From Haliclystus octoradiatus (lineage: Eukaryota; Cnidaria; Staurozoa; Stauromedusae; Haliclystidae): a stretch of 64,000 nt of DNA. Below, piece by piece: positions 1 through 30,100 of the stretch (the first letter of the stretch is position 1; every line of letters starts with the position of its first letter). The stretch covers positions 11,404,538 to 11,468,537 of the forward strand of contig OU744446.1 of assembly GCA_916610825.1 (NCBI GenBank), given 5' to 3'. A program made the position numbers and the translations under genes. A model generated the notes under the pieces. The model ran no database searches, was not told the DNA's origin, and worked only from the letters and a program-made list of their open reading frames with translations.

Positions 1-1395
1 ATGTGATAAATACATCTTTAATAAACTATGGAATTCAATTTCAGCGAAAGTTTTGATCAAAAACTTCATTTAATCTTCAAAAAGTTTTTGTACACAAATG
101 GCATATTCCCAAAAATTGTACACATCTTATGCATATCTTATGTACCATGCGATTTTGTCAAATGTCGATATTTCAGATAAAAATTTCTGCATGTGATAAA
201 TACATCTTTAATAAACTATGGAATTCAATTTCAGCGAAAGTTTTGATCAAAAACTTCATTTAATCTTCAAAAAGTTTTTGTACACAAATGGCATATTTCC
301 AAAAATTGTACACATCTTACGTACCATGCGATTTTGTCAAATGTCGATATTTCCGATAAAAATGACTCCATGTGATAAATACATCTTTAATAAACTATGG
401 AATTCAATTTCAGCGAAAGTTTTGATCAAAAACTTCATTTATTCTTCAAAAAGTTTTTGTACACAAATGGCATATTTCCAAAAATTGTACACATCTTATG
501 CACATCTTATGTACCATGCGATTTTGTCAAATGTCGATATTTCAGATAAAAATTACTCCATGTGATAAATACATCTTTAATAAACTATGGAATTCAATTT
601 CAGCGAAAGTTTTGATCAAAAACTTCATTTAATCTTCAAAAAGTTTTTGTACACAAATGGCATTTTTCCAAAAATTGTACACATCTTACGTACCATGCGA
701 TTTTGTCAAATGTCGATATTTCAAATAAAAAATTACTCCATGTGATAATACATCTTTAATAAACTATGGAATTCAATTTCAGCGAAAGTTTTGATCAAAA
801 ACTTCATTTAATCTTCAAAAAGTTTTTGTACACAAATGGCATATTTCCAAAAATTGTACACATCTTACGTACCATGCGATTTTGTCAAATGTCGATATTT
901 CCGATAAAAATGACTCCATGTGATAAATACATCTTTAATAAACTATGGAATTCAATTTCAGCGAAAGTTTTGATCAAAAACTTCATTTAATCTTCAAAAA
1001 GTTTTTGTACACAAATGGCATATTTCCAAAAATTGTACACATCTTACGTACCATGCGATATTGTCAAATGTCAATATTTTATATAAAAATGACTCCATGT
1101 GATAAATACATCTTTAATAAACTATGGAATTCAATTTCAGCGAAAGCTTTGATCTAAAACTTTATTCAATTTTCAAAACCTTTTTGTACACAAATGGCAT
1201 ATTTCCAAAAATTGTACACATCTTATGTAGGCCTACCATGCGATTTTGTCAAATGTCGATATTTCAGATAAAAATTACTCCATGTGATATATAAATCATT
1301 AACAAATAATGGAATTCAATTTCAGTGAAAGTTTTGATCAAAAATTCATTCAATTCTTCAAAAAGTTTTTGTACAAAAAAGGCATGTTTACAAAA
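1..1395. repeat. Satellite array, about 180-bp unit, 8 copies
   Basis: The landmark ACTATGGAATTCAATTTCAG recurs at about 26, 217, 396, 586, 765, 944, 1122 and 1306, giving spacings of 191, 179, 190, 179, 179, 178 and 184 bases. The longer units carry an extra 11-12 bp near 'CACATCTTATGCA'. Copies are nearly identical up to about 1140; the last two are diverged, so the array decays at its right edge. The left edge is outside the window. Short open frames inside it repeat the same meaningless peptide and are not genes. It lies upstream of the first visible aminopeptidase exon, probably within that gene's intron. Confidence 0.97.
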
Positions 1396-4300
1396 ACTGC
1401 ATATGTCTGGATTGTTGGAGATTTTGTCAGTGATGCAGTTTCAGTCAAAAAATAATCAGTGTCAGGACCATAATTAGTGTTTTATAGAAACTGCCGAAAC
1501 AAAATTTTAGTTAAACTTTTTGTCAAATGCAGACTCAATCTGCATAAATTGTTTCTAAGTATATGCCTCATTTGGCAATAATCTTCCAATTAAGTCTATA
1601 TGATAATTATAGTGTCTAGGGTCAATGCTAAGGACAATGTAGGTATCTAGTACATCATCTTTTTAGCACAATTGCAGTAATTACGTATTACGTTAATGAT
1701 ATATCCTAATATATTTCAAAAAATTACTCAAACTGATTTTTGTTGAATACCATATTTGCCGTCTATATCAATTTTAATAAATATCCAAATTCATGATCTC
1801 CACCATAAATAAGTTATAAATCTTTGTACTTCCATAATATTAGCTATTGGTTGACAGTTACATGTAAGTGAACTGTAGTAGCAACTATAGTATATTTGTA
1901 AATGAACTGTAGTACACTAGTAGCAACCATGGTATATTTTATAAAATTCCACTCTAGTATTGGTTCATTACTTCAATTTTCTGATCTTGTAAATGCCATT
2001 TGAAGTAATAGACTACCGGTAATAGAATAAATTTCTAAGAAATGCTATTATTGATAGCATTAATAGGTAAAAGCAATCCAATGTTGGTGAATCAAGGCTC
2101 TACAAAGACAAATATTAGAACATTGATTATTAACTTATTAAAAATTATTGAAACTAGCTGAGCTGACGATTTATGAAAAATTGCTACTGGAAGTGAATAA
2201 CATCAGTAGTGCTAGGCATCCTGCAGAGTAATATGTCTATATGGATATATCCTACATCGTACATTGGTTAAAAACAAGGTAAAAATGTTCATAGCACGTT
2301 CACAATCAATTTTCTTGTTTGAGTAACATAAATTACAAGTTATTCAAAATTCCTCCAAAGTTCCTCTGACATCGGGAAAGGGCTTTTAACGACTTTCTAA
2401 AGCAATCTGTTTGAAACAATTGAAAAATGTGGAAGCTGTGAAAATAGTTGTTTAGACAAGCGTGTGACCGATTTAAATTAATTTATTCAATTCCAATACA
2501 TATTTTTGTAACAGCCACTTCAAATTAGAAACTAATCAAAATCAGCGAGAACAAATAACTGCTAAGTAGCAGTTCAGAATCTTCATTGATTGATAATTGA
2601 TGTCTTGAAAAGAATTTAATTGTTTACGCATATGTTATGAATGTGTAAACTCTTTTTTTATAAAACATTCAACTAAAGTGAAAACAAATACTTGGCATAC
2701 TTTCTAAAGGTTGATTAAAATATTTTTTATCAGACGTACGTAAATATTGTGGTGACTTCAGTATTGTGACAAACTTTCTATTGTAATATTGAACACGTTA
2801 TGTTGCTGTTAAATTTAATGTTGTATCTATTTTGTAATCACTCTCTTTTCTGATGGTTTGAGGCCATACTTTGAATCACGCTTATAAGTAATGATTGAAA
2901 GGTTAGCCTATAGCTATTGGACATACACATACCTCATTTGCTTTTCTTGGACATCTTGGTTTGATTATGACAATTGATTTGCATTTGAGTTTCAGTAAGT
3001 TAGTTGGCAACCAGGATTTTCTTTACCTATTCATATTATAAGATTAACTCCCCAAAACATTTACAACAGCGTTACTATCTGCAGATTCCACGAGGAAATT
3101 GCTAGGCGAACCTAAACACTCTGGCGCTAAGCTAGATCAAATTAATTCCATCGAAGTAGTTGTATGCCAAGGCCATTGCCTTCGGTTTGGTTTTTTAATT
3201 TACCAACGTTTGAAAGGTGACACTCATAAATCGAATAAAATAAAATAAATCAAAACCAGTAAAAATATAGAACAACAATAATAAAAGTTATCTTTGTGAA
3301 CCACAACTATACCAATATAGCCATCCAAACTTGCCAAATTGTTTTGACAAATCATACAAATTTATATCGAAGGAATAAAACTAAAATGGACGCCAAGATG
3401 GAGAATCTGAAATAGCCTCTCTCCTGAATTCTATTTTGTGAAATTGAGATTTGCAAAACATATTGTTGGCTCCGCGCAAAAAAATTACAGAATTATTTGC
3501 TGAACATGAATAGGAAATATCATCATTGCCATAAGGCCAACTAAGTAATATGAAATATGAATATGATGCGCCGCTATTAGTAATAAGTCTAAGGTAATAA
3601 CATAAGGTTTTGAAGATAAAATTCAAACTTGAACATTAACCTTAATCTAGCCTTTTTTGACTAGGTAGTATTAGATGATGCCACTAAACTATATTAAGAC
3701 TATCCATATGTTGTCAGTTTGTCAATGTAATTGCATGTGACATGCGGCAGAAGCATTTTAAGGCTTGGAAGAGCAACTGAGCAACCGGATCTTTAAATGC
3801 GTTGCGATATATGAAGCAAAAGTCGATGTTTAAAATGTTTCATCAACGTTGCTTCAGCGTTGCGACAGCGTTGCGAATGAGATCTATTCTCATTAAAATG
3901 ATTACATTGCAGCAGCGTTGCAACTACGGACAAAGTAACGTCGGAAGAGCTACCTATTTCGCAACATCCGTGCAACGTTGTGAAAAGGTAGCATATGGTA
4001 GCAAAGACGTTGCACAACTTACAACCTCAAAACAACTATTGAACAACGTTGTTGCTACGTAGTGTGCCTGCTGGGACAGAAACCAATTATATTTACTCGA
4101 AGATTTTATCATACAAACGACCAAATATTCCGCTGCATCATAGTCTATATTCTCATTCAAGAAAACAACGATTAATGCTATTGAAGATGCATTGAACAAT
4201 CGGAACACTCCTTTTATAGTAACAGATAATTATAAATTCAAAAAATAAATATTACCAAAGCAAGAATATCTCCGAAAAATTTATCGAAGATGACAATCGA

Positions 4301-4713
4301 CATTTAATCATATATATGTATATTAATTACCAAAGCCAGATAATCTAAAAGTCAATTAAACGTATCGATAAACATTTAACAATATATTTTAATTCACTGA
4401 ACAATATATATTTGTTTAACACTTACAATTTATTCAATTTTACGTATGTATAATATCCGTACTCCGTCTTCCCGTTGAGAGACGTATGTAGCGTAATTGT
4501 AAACTTCCTGTAAACCTATTGTAAATTTCCTGTTTGTTTGTAAATGATCAATTAATTAATTATTATTACACATTACAAACTCCAAATGGCCGCTAGAAAC
4601 ACAGAACAGGTCACATAAACAGTAAATGACAGTACCAGTTTTTTCATTTGCAGAACAAATGATATGTTGATGGTACCTTGTTTTAACGTTCACATTTTTG
4701 ACTCATTTTTTAG
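1396..4713. other. Non-coding stretch, probably aminopeptidase intron
   Basis: I find no exon with an M1 HEXXH-type zinc site, no tRNA and no well-bounded element except the GTTGC-rich segment at 3740-4077. The small open frames here have no recognisable family and no splice context. If the upstream aminopeptidase exons are intact they lie before base 1, so this is most simply intron. Confidence 0.5.
3740..4077. repeat. GTTGC-rich segment, possible DNA-transposon end
   Basis: The motif GCGTTGC or its relatives (GTTGC, GCAAC) occurs more than a dozen times in about 340 bases. The right edge, read on the minus strand, runs CCCAGCAGGCACACTACG then GTAGCAACAACGTTG. This resembles the terminal sequence of a non-autonomous DNA element. 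No matching left terminal repeat or target duplication was found, so the boundaries and class are tentative. Confidence 0.3.
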
Positions 4714-20381
<15,668 letters not shown>

Positions 20382-20452
20382 ATTGAGTACAAAGTAGTTC
20401 AAGTTTAAAATTAAGATCATAGAATTCGAAATTCAAAACATCTTGCATGTGC

Positions 20453-20458
20453 AATAAA
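20453..20458 (+). promoter_or_regulatory. Poly(A) signal of the aminopeptidase gene
   Basis: AATAAA occurs 72 nt after the TAG stop, in GTGCAATAAACTGTAG. It is the first such hexamer downstream. Confidence 0.6.
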
Positions 20459-21167
20459 CTGTAGAACACTGGAAGATCTTGAATCGGATGTAAAGTGGTA
20501 ACAGTCCATGAACGTTAGTCCATGTCCATAAATTTTGTGTGCAATGTATATCCATTTGAAGTCCATGAATGGCCCTATTTTCTTAAAAACAGTTCATGAA
20601 AAGTCTGAAATCAGGCCATTAAACAGTTCACGAAATCAACAAATTCATTGCAGAATTTGTTAATTGGAAATAGTACAGCTTATTATTAATCTATTGCAAT
20701 ATGAAGGAGATGAGTTTTAGGCTATACATAATTTTAATTTTAATTTAATTTGATTTTGCAAGGATAAAATTTTATAAATTGTACATACAGCGCAGTAGTT
20801 AGAATAATAAAATATTCAGATCTGAATATTCTGGACAATTAAAACTCTTTATAAGATTCAAATATTATGGTGTTTAATAAGAGTTAAGATTTATTGTTAG
20901 GATATAACTTGTATTGTAGCCTTGCATAAAGGTGTCTTACTCTTAAGAATAAAAATATTTTTAAAATAAAAATACCCAAGGATTTAACAAGAACTATCTA
21001 TTTACAAATATTGATTATAATCATTTAAGAGTGGAATGGAATTACTGATGGCTATATACAAAATAACTGTACACGCATCACCGATTACGTTGATGCAAAT
21101 ACAAAATGCCGTAAGAGTTCTCTTTATGTACGATCCGTGACGTACGTTTCTAGGGTAGGAATTCAAA
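20459..21167. other. Intergenic region between convergent genes
   Basis: It separates the aminopeptidase stop and the MCPH1 stop. It holds a degenerate GTTCATGAAC-family copy near 20500-20650. TTTATT at 20890-20895 is AATAAA on the minus strand, a candidate MCPH1 poly(A) signal 273 nt past its stop. No coding exon is seen. Confidence 0.55.
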
Positions 21168-24100
21168 CTAGTATTCTGGACTTCCTGTCCGTGGTAACGG
21201 CAATACTGTTATTTTGGTGTATTCATCTATAGGCAGCATTTTTCCTTTAACAACAGAATCTAGAATTGAAATCATATAAGACAATAGTTGATATTTTGTA
21301 GAATGACTCCCACAAAATCAATATTCTAATGTCTTGGATTCACGTCAATTCGTCAAAGCTTTAAAGTTAAATCTGCAAAACGCCAAGGGTTTAAGACTCG
21401 CTTCTGTTCCACTTCAAATAATGTTTTCAAATTTCACATTAAGGAAACAATGAAAACCCAACTTTAAAATAGCAATGTCACAAAACAACTCAAACATTAT
21501 ACTACAAACATATTGTATCTATCATTGGACTGCAAACATATTGTATCTAACATTAGACTACAAAACATACATGGTATCTAACATTAGACTACAAACGTAT
21601 GGTATCTAACATTAGACTGCAAACGTATGGTATCTAACATTAGACTACAAACGTATGGTATCTAACAGTAGACTACAAACATATGGTATCTAACATTAGA
21701 CTACAAACATATTGTATCTATCATTGGACTACAAACATATGGTATCTAACATTAGACTACAAACATATGGTATCTAACATTAGACTACAAACATATGGTA
21801 TCTAACATTAGACTACAAACATATGGTATCTAACATTAGACTACATACGATATTCACATACAATAACAGCAAAATCCCCTGTGATAAAATTTGTTGAGTT
21901 CATAAAATGCTCATGAGCTTCCTGAGCCAAGCGTTTTGAGAAATATAGCCACTGCTATGCATCTGGTCATTGACTCCAAGAATTTCATTATCTTTCAATC
22001 TAATAAGATCACCCAGCCAACGCAGGTAACCCATAATTACTAGTATATAATATAGCAACAATAAATAACAATAAATCGCTAATTATAAAATAAGAGTAAT
22101 CATTCATTCCACAATAACTATTTCAACATTATTAAACATTATAAGGAGTGATTTAGTTTAACAGCACACCAGTTGAAAGCAGATTTAGAATGAAATATTG
22201 GTCCCTCTCTTCAATTTCTTTATTATAAGCATAATTATGCACTGCATAAAACTATTTCTATTAATTTGAGATCAGTGCAAAACATTCTAGACCCCTATCC
22301 AATTTAACAATATGCCTGTCACTTCCAAAGGTATTTAAAAATAAATTATACTATAAAAAGTGTCATCGTTGACTACACTAACCTAAAATCCATTCCTCTT
22401 TGATGTGATCTAATGCAAAGCGGCCATTGATCAAACCAATGAATATTGTTGCTTTTCGCATTGTTCTAGTGACCTAAAATTTTGGAAAGAAGAGTCATTA
22501 AATTATACTATTAACTAATATCATTATTAACTATGAATACTATTAAGTATACACAAACTTTGTAATTGTCAATGAGAAAATTTTTGTTGAGTTTATGAAC
22601 TGTTCATGAACATTCTGAACAATTCATGAATCAGTTTATACCTGTTAAATTAAATGGCCCATTTTTACAGTTGACCATTTTCACAATGAACAGTTCATGA
22701 ATATGAGCTATCCATGAACTGTTCACACTGTACATTTTAAAATGTTTTTTCAGTGTGCATCTTTTACTTCATGGCTCAAGAATTTAGCCTACCTTTCCAC
22801 CACAAAGAGTAACCAATTCTGTTAAGTCTTTATTTGGTGGTGTAGCTGTTGAACTAATAAACATTGTCGGTGCATCACTAAACAGATTAGATGCTATCAA
22901 TTTCTTATGTTCAGTCCAATTTATACGGCTTTCCTGTAGAAAAAGAAAACAAGTCCAATGAAAGAATAAACAATAATCATTACGATTCAATAAGACAATT
23001 TACCGTATCAGGACAGAAAAATAGATCCAAATTCGGTTAAGTAATGTAGAGGGTGTCGCCCTACCGAAGGCACCCGTACCACTCCTCTATTTCTAGATGA
23101 GTGGTTTTTTTCGCTGAGAGCAATGATTTTAAACACTCTTTGTTGATCTCAGCCACGACACTGCAGATCAATTTCAACAGATTTCATGGCAGATAGGTCT
23201 TGATTATCAATGCGTAACGATGCGCCGCAGCTACTCACAATGCAATTCCCTCTGGGCCATTCCATCCGCCATCCTTAGATGGTACTCATTTGATGTTTCA
23301 GATAAAGTCAAGGTTGAGTTGACCTTAGGGGATTTGAACCACAGTCGATCAGATATGATCGATCTGAAGTTTTGGTTGCTCTGCCATCTGAGCTAATCCT
23401 CCTTTAATTCGGTTTAATCTACACTGGAATTCTTGTGTTACGCGCAGTGGATCAAAAACATTGGAAAAACTTTGAGCGTTTATTGTCATTTTATGGAAAA
23501 TTTACCGGAGATGATGTCATCTTTAAAATGAGGCTACGATCAAAGAAGACAAGAGCAATGTGGAGGATAGTGTCGAAAATACATTGTAACTTTAATTGAT
23601 ATTTCAAATTACAACTATAGCAGTACTTGAATGCAGTTTACTACATTAATTAATCTGAGTTTTTTGATTATCTCTATATTGTTCCCAAGAGAAACTTTGT
23701 GCGGATAATAACACAAAAGCAAGAAACCTCAAGTTTTATGATGTCACAGTTTTATCAAAAAGGGCAGTCTGCGGTTGAGAAGAGACTATCTTGTGGGATA
23801 TGTATGTCGCGCAGTACAAGGATTCCAGCCTGGGTTGAATGAGAAATAATTTCAAACGCACAAAAAGTAATTGTTAGAAACCTTGTCAAGACAGTTCATG
23901 AACGTTAAACGGCCCAATTTTATGAGCAATGCATGAACAATTTTCTTTGCAGGGGTACTGGGTATCTATAATTATACAGTGAGAAAAACAATACATTTGA
24001 GAAAATAAACTATAATAATTTGAAAATAAAAATAACTATAACCTCTAACGGTGAAATGATAACTCACATTTGTTATTCTGAATATATCAGATTTAAATTC

Positions 24101-27100
24101 GAAGTCTGCCTCGTCAACCCAATGACCAGTTTCAATAGATTTTGATACCTATTAAAAGATATAACCACACAAACTATAAACTAGTATTGCATTATAAACC
24201 ATCCATCCAATAATGTGCATATCATGGTTTGGTTCATCTGGATTGGTAGCTGAATAGTAAACCATTATCCCAGGTAAAATACGATCTTAATACTATATCG
24301 CATTACTAACATTTGCAAGGCTTCTGAAATCCTGCGTCAAAAATGTCTGGGTGGAATCGAACATTCTCTTGGACAAAAAAGATTAATCAAGTAATAAATT
24401 AATTTTCTCAAAAAGTAATTTCATCAGTAATCGCTACTATTTTTGGTAACAGTTACGGATCACTTTTCAGTTGGTTGCCTAGCAATTAATGATTACTATC
24501 TTTGTATCGATTAGCTGAAAAATAGTTTGTTATTCTTTTGAATTAGGTAATCTTTTCAGTTCCACATAAACAATTGGCATTAATGACTCTTAAAATGATA
24601 CCTATATTAATATACTAATTTACAACAACAATTCTATGTTATTGCATTGTCATTGTAATATATAGCGCTAAACCAATAAACCAATTTTAATATTAAAGGT
24701 GGTAGTCATAGCAATTTTATACTAGAAGCATCATCTTGAAATGAAAAACGAATTAGTAATAAGTAATCGTAATTATTTCAAAATCGAGTAATTTGTAATT
24801 GTATGTAATCATCCAGCGTTTTTAAAGTGTAATTGCAACGGTAATTGATTAAAAAATCTCAGTAATTGACAACCGTGAAAGTAGTTAATATTTTGATAAC
24901 CTACTCTGATTTTACACTTCAGTTTAATATTAAATACTACTAGATGATCTAGATCACCTTGTTACACGAGCAAGATCGTTGTTCAATGTCCACATGTTTT
25001 TTCAAGTTAACCCCTGCGAAAAACAGTTCAGGAGTTCATGAACTCTTCATGAACTCCTGAACTGTTTTCACAGGGGAAGGTATTTTCTCAGATTGTAGCT
25101 TGTTATATAGGCCTACTCTGAATGTTGGCTGCATTAAATGTAAACCATCGAAATTGCATACAACTACAAACAATACCTCATAATCATAACAACGGTGTAC
25201 ACAAATTAAAACGTTATACTGTCCAAATATTAGCATTAACACACACAATTAAACACAAATACATATAGCAAAATTTTCTTACCCATTCTGGAGAGACAAC
25301 CCAGCAGCCTCTTGCAATCGCTAGTAACAGATTAATTGTACGTCTAGGTGCACCGTTGATCAGATGGGTTGTGTCAGTTGTGACACGATCTGATAACCGG
25401 AACGAGCCCAATTGATTTATAGAAGCTTTTGCAAAAATACGCTCACTGTAAATTATATACAAATATTACCGTAAACAAAAATATTGAGTAGGAACATTAA
25501 TCCAATTGATCTATATAATTATATAGCCATAGAAGACTTACTGTGAATGTAAACTGGTTAAAACGATTGATGCTTTCTTGCGCTGGGAACAAAAGATGTA
25601 CAGTTTTAGATAAATAAAAACTGATAAGAAATATTAACTCAATGATTACAAGTTAAATAAATAATGAAAAAAGTAAACCTTCTTAGAGCTAATGACAGAT
25701 GATATGCTTCTTGACTGTCTATTAGTTTTGGTAGGTGTTAATGGAAGAACGTTTTCTTGGAATACATCGTCGTCACTGCTTCGATTATTTTGGTTAGTGG
25801 AGAAATTCTCAGAAGGCGATTCACCAATTGATAAATTGTAAACATCAGAATGATCTGTCCCTGGAGTATTATACGAGCTGTTAGAATTTACTGTTGTTGT
25901 TTCAGAATGATAATGTCCAGCACTTGCCAATGGACTTTCAGTATTTGATGATGTGCATGAGCTTAGAGCTTTTCTAGATGTACCTGGATTGATCAAAGAT
26001 GAAAGTGAGTGTAGAATCATTAATTGCATCAAATCAGAGTGTGGTTATTTCAAATAATAGGCACATTGATATTCTAGTTGATGGATGAGTTGACTAGCCC
26101 CAAGTCCTGATTAAATTGATTTGCCAACATTTGGTGGTTGGTAAGCGGACACCTTACTAATATAACAAAATCTTCATAAGAATAAGTGAGACTTGGAGCA
26201 AGTGAAATGGATGGGTCAAGATCATTATATAATCATTGCAGTGTAACTTGACTGACCTAGTCCCGATTTTTTTGATATTGCTGCATTTTGAAAAGTTGCA
26301 AATGAGACTTTTATCTATTCAATTGCAGATGATTCATCTGCGAAAATGTGTTTGAGTTTTCTTTGCTTTCGAAAACAATAGAAATACCAAGCACACAAGT
26401 CTCACATACAAGTTACAACAAACATATCATTACCAACATTGGCAAAATGAAAAGTGAGACTTAGATGAGTCAGTAGAGAACCCGCTCAAGTGAAATCAAA
26501 GTTTGTAAACATTTTCATCAAATTTACCGATTTCCAAATTTGCACATGACACTAAAAATTAATTTCTGATTTTGAAATTTGACCATTTGTTGAATTATGT
26601 TGACTAAATCTACGTTTATTGGATATTTGAATATCTTTGACGTCTAAGTGTTGAATTAAGATTTTTTTGGATTTCATGCAAATAAAAGTTGGACAACTTC
26701 GACATTAATTTAGAATTTTTTTTTATTTTGGATTGGATTATATTTATAATTATTGCTTCGGATCGGATTCGGATCACTACATCATTCGTAAGCCTACCCG
26801 TAATCAATTTTCTGGAAATTCGATCTGACGCACACCTTAACGGTTACACTGTAGGCCTATCATCATTTATTCAGAAAATTTACAAAAACATAATTTTTTG
26901 AAGGACTGATTCTAATGATTCTTATGTGCCATTGATTGATCATTCTGTGCTGATCAATGATAATGATTGATTATTTATAGTCAATAATTTTTGGGTGCCA
27001 AAAATTTCATTTCATTTTGGAAAATTTCTGATCAGTTGATTTGGTCACATTCACAGGTAAATTAAAAAAAATATTGTGCCAGTAATGCCAATCAACAAAA

Positions 27101-30100
27101 AATGTTCATGAAAAGTTAGTGAAAATAGATCATTTGATGGGCCATTTATTATGAATATATTATCTAAATGATTCTGAAAAATGTACTAACTGTTTGAGAA
27201 AACCATGAACGGCATTCTTCAGAAAGAACACTTTTGTCCAAACCCCTTTGAAAAGTATTCATAAGTTCATGAAATGAGCAGGAACAATTGGGTAATTTCA
27301 CGTTCATGAACTCATGAACTTTTTCACAGGAGATCTGGCTTCCCTAATATATGACATGTGTATTATGCAAATATCACATAAGAGTTATCTGGGGACGATA
27401 CAGTCAAACCTGTTATAACGGCCACCTGTATAAAGCGGCCACCTGTCTATAGTGGTCACTCATGCAATGTCCAAAATATTATTTTCTATTGAATTAAACA
27501 TGTATATATAGGCCACCTGTCTATAATGGTCAATTTATCTACCTCTCGTAGCTGGCTGTTATACAGGTTTCACTATACCGTGAAAGAGAAAAAGAGAATC
27601 ATGCCAAGAGCGATTTACCTCGTCTATTAATGACACGTCTGTAGAACGAGCTGTCGGGTAGAACAGTTGGTGGAGAGAATTCAATAAAAGGAACCTAAAC
27701 AAAAATGGTGTGTACAAAAATGATTAATGATGTATCAAGATCTCAAATGTCTCCTGTAAACCAGAAGCACTTCAATGCAATAGTAAGATTTACATAAGCA
27801 ATTGGTGATAAAATTGAACGATAGAAAACATTGACAAAATATTTCACAACTTGAAAAGGATACGTACAGTTAATCCGGCAATAACCGTATGCTAAGGAGA
27901 CAAATTATTTACAGGTTTTGGCAGAATCCGTTGTTAATGGTAAATATTTAGCAAAGTTTGACCTTGAATTATTCAGTATTGGAAAATATTGGATTGCTGT
28001 TATTGACAGAATAGGCATAGGCTACCGTTATTACGGATTTTATGTTAGAGACCTTTTGATAATCATTGCCCTCTCCGTGATATCACATCTACTATATAAA
28101 CGTCGACGTATGTCTATTTGTATCTATTGTATTCAAGATTCACGCTTCTCATAGGAAATGTATCAAATCCATACTTTCTGTGGGGGTATCTTATAATTTT
28201 TTGCGGCAACATAGGCCATGTGTTATGTTCATATGTTTATATTCCTTCAATTGACGGCCCGAAGCGTATTTTTTTCGTAGGATTTCTCTTGCGGCTCAAT
28301 AGAAAGAACGAATTACATTCTCATGATTGTCACGCAATATCTTTCACACCCGACTGGCCTTCGGTTCTATTGTTTATTTATCACTTGGCTAACTTCTAGC
28401 AATTAAATTTTCTATTTTATTTTTATTTTCAAATCATTTGAAAGTTTCGCCCAGCGGAGCGGGTTCACTTCACTAGTACTATATACTTGTGTAGCCTATT
28501 AATAATTTTGATTCACTTGCTAATACAATGTAACCCATTGAAGTGCAATTCAGATATGTACAATCCAAATTTAAATTAAAAAAAATGCAAAGAAATGTAT
28601 TGCAAATTATGATACTTGCACTCAAGTGTGTTACACCGTATCTCACTTCTAATATAAATTATGATACTTGCACTCAAGTGTGTTACACCGTATCTCACTT
28701 CTAATATAAATTATGATACTTGCACTCAAGTGTGTTACACCGTATCTCACTTCTAATATAAATTATGATACTTGCACTCAAGTGTGTTACACCGTATCTC
28801 ACTTCTAATATAAATTGCAAAATGAAACCTACACCATTCTCATTTAGATGTTAGTTAATATGGAGATAAGATGTATCCAGAATTCAGCTTCATGCAAAAC
28901 ATTCATATTAATGCAAACATTTTAGGTATGTTTATAACATAGAATGCTTCTATAAGTAATACATTACATCGTAAACAGGTGTTGATACTTCATCTCTAGG
29001 TTCTTTCAATTGACCTGTTACAATGAAAATTAAAGTCAAGGAGTTGTTGTCAGGCCATGTCATAATTCATTGAATAAATAGGTTTTGTTAAGAACAAACT
29101 TTATTTAAAAATTATTATTTTTAGGGTGACGATATTCATGCCAATTGTTTTGAGGAGAAAAAGTAGGACTGAAAACCTTTCATATTTATAGCTTATCAAT
29201 TTGCATAGGATCAATGGCAAATTTTAGAACAATCAGTATACAAGTCTACACAGTACATGTTAAAATAATTCATGGATAGCTTGGGGGTTAACTTACAAAA
29301 AACAGTTCAGGAATCAGGAGTTCATGAACAGTTCATGAATTTTAAATGGCCCAATTTTCATGAACTATCCACGAACTCCTGAACTCGCAGTGGAGTGGCT
29401 GACAAACATTTTAGAATGGAGGAATCACAGAATATTTCTCTTTTTACTTTTCAACCATTCATGATCTGTTCATGAACTCCTGAACCGCTTTTTGCAGGGG
29501 TAGTTCATAAATAGTTAATGAAAAAGAGGCAATTTAGCGTTCAGGAAAAGTAATTCTAATAATAATAATAGGCCTAATATAATGGTAGGGCTTATATGCA
29601 AACCATTTGAGATAATGAACTTGATATTATAATATACAGGTCTTGTAAAATATAAATACAGAAACAATCATAGTTATGGTTTTACAATGACTGAACTTCA
29701 CAAATTTTTTATTTATTTACAGCCTACACATATTTCAGCAAGCTCGGTTAAATAACATATTATAGCCTGTGTATTACAGCTAGTCAATTGGCCTTTACGA
29801 ATAGGTTATTGGTTATTATACAAGGTGAACATTTTGTTGAAGAGGATTTTATGTATATTTAGCTAACTGTGTTATTTTATTATTATAGCAAAACTATGTA
29901 ATTCATATAACTACCTTCTTTCCTTTTTCTTCGTTTTGCAAGTTTTTCTAAAAATAAAAATATTTTTTAAACTTCACACAAAATGAATGTTTATAGAGCA
30001 GCATGTGAATGAAATGGTAGCTGCATTATTTACTTTCGTTTATAGCAAGCTCCTCTTCGAACGGTTTTGGTTGCATCGATTTAACACGGCGTAACTTCGC

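Noticed and set aside
218-1157. Repeated open frames starting MEFNFSESFDQ
   Set aside because: They are one reading frame of the 180-bp satellite repeated by copy number; no splice or family evidence.
3793-4208. Overlapping open frames on both strands
   Set aside because: They lie in a GTTGC-rich repeat-like segment and show no family resemblance.
27918-28399. Two overlapping plus-strand frames of 78 and 93 codons
   Set aside because: No recognised family, no splice partners, and they lie in an intron antisense to MCPH1; no support beyond openness.
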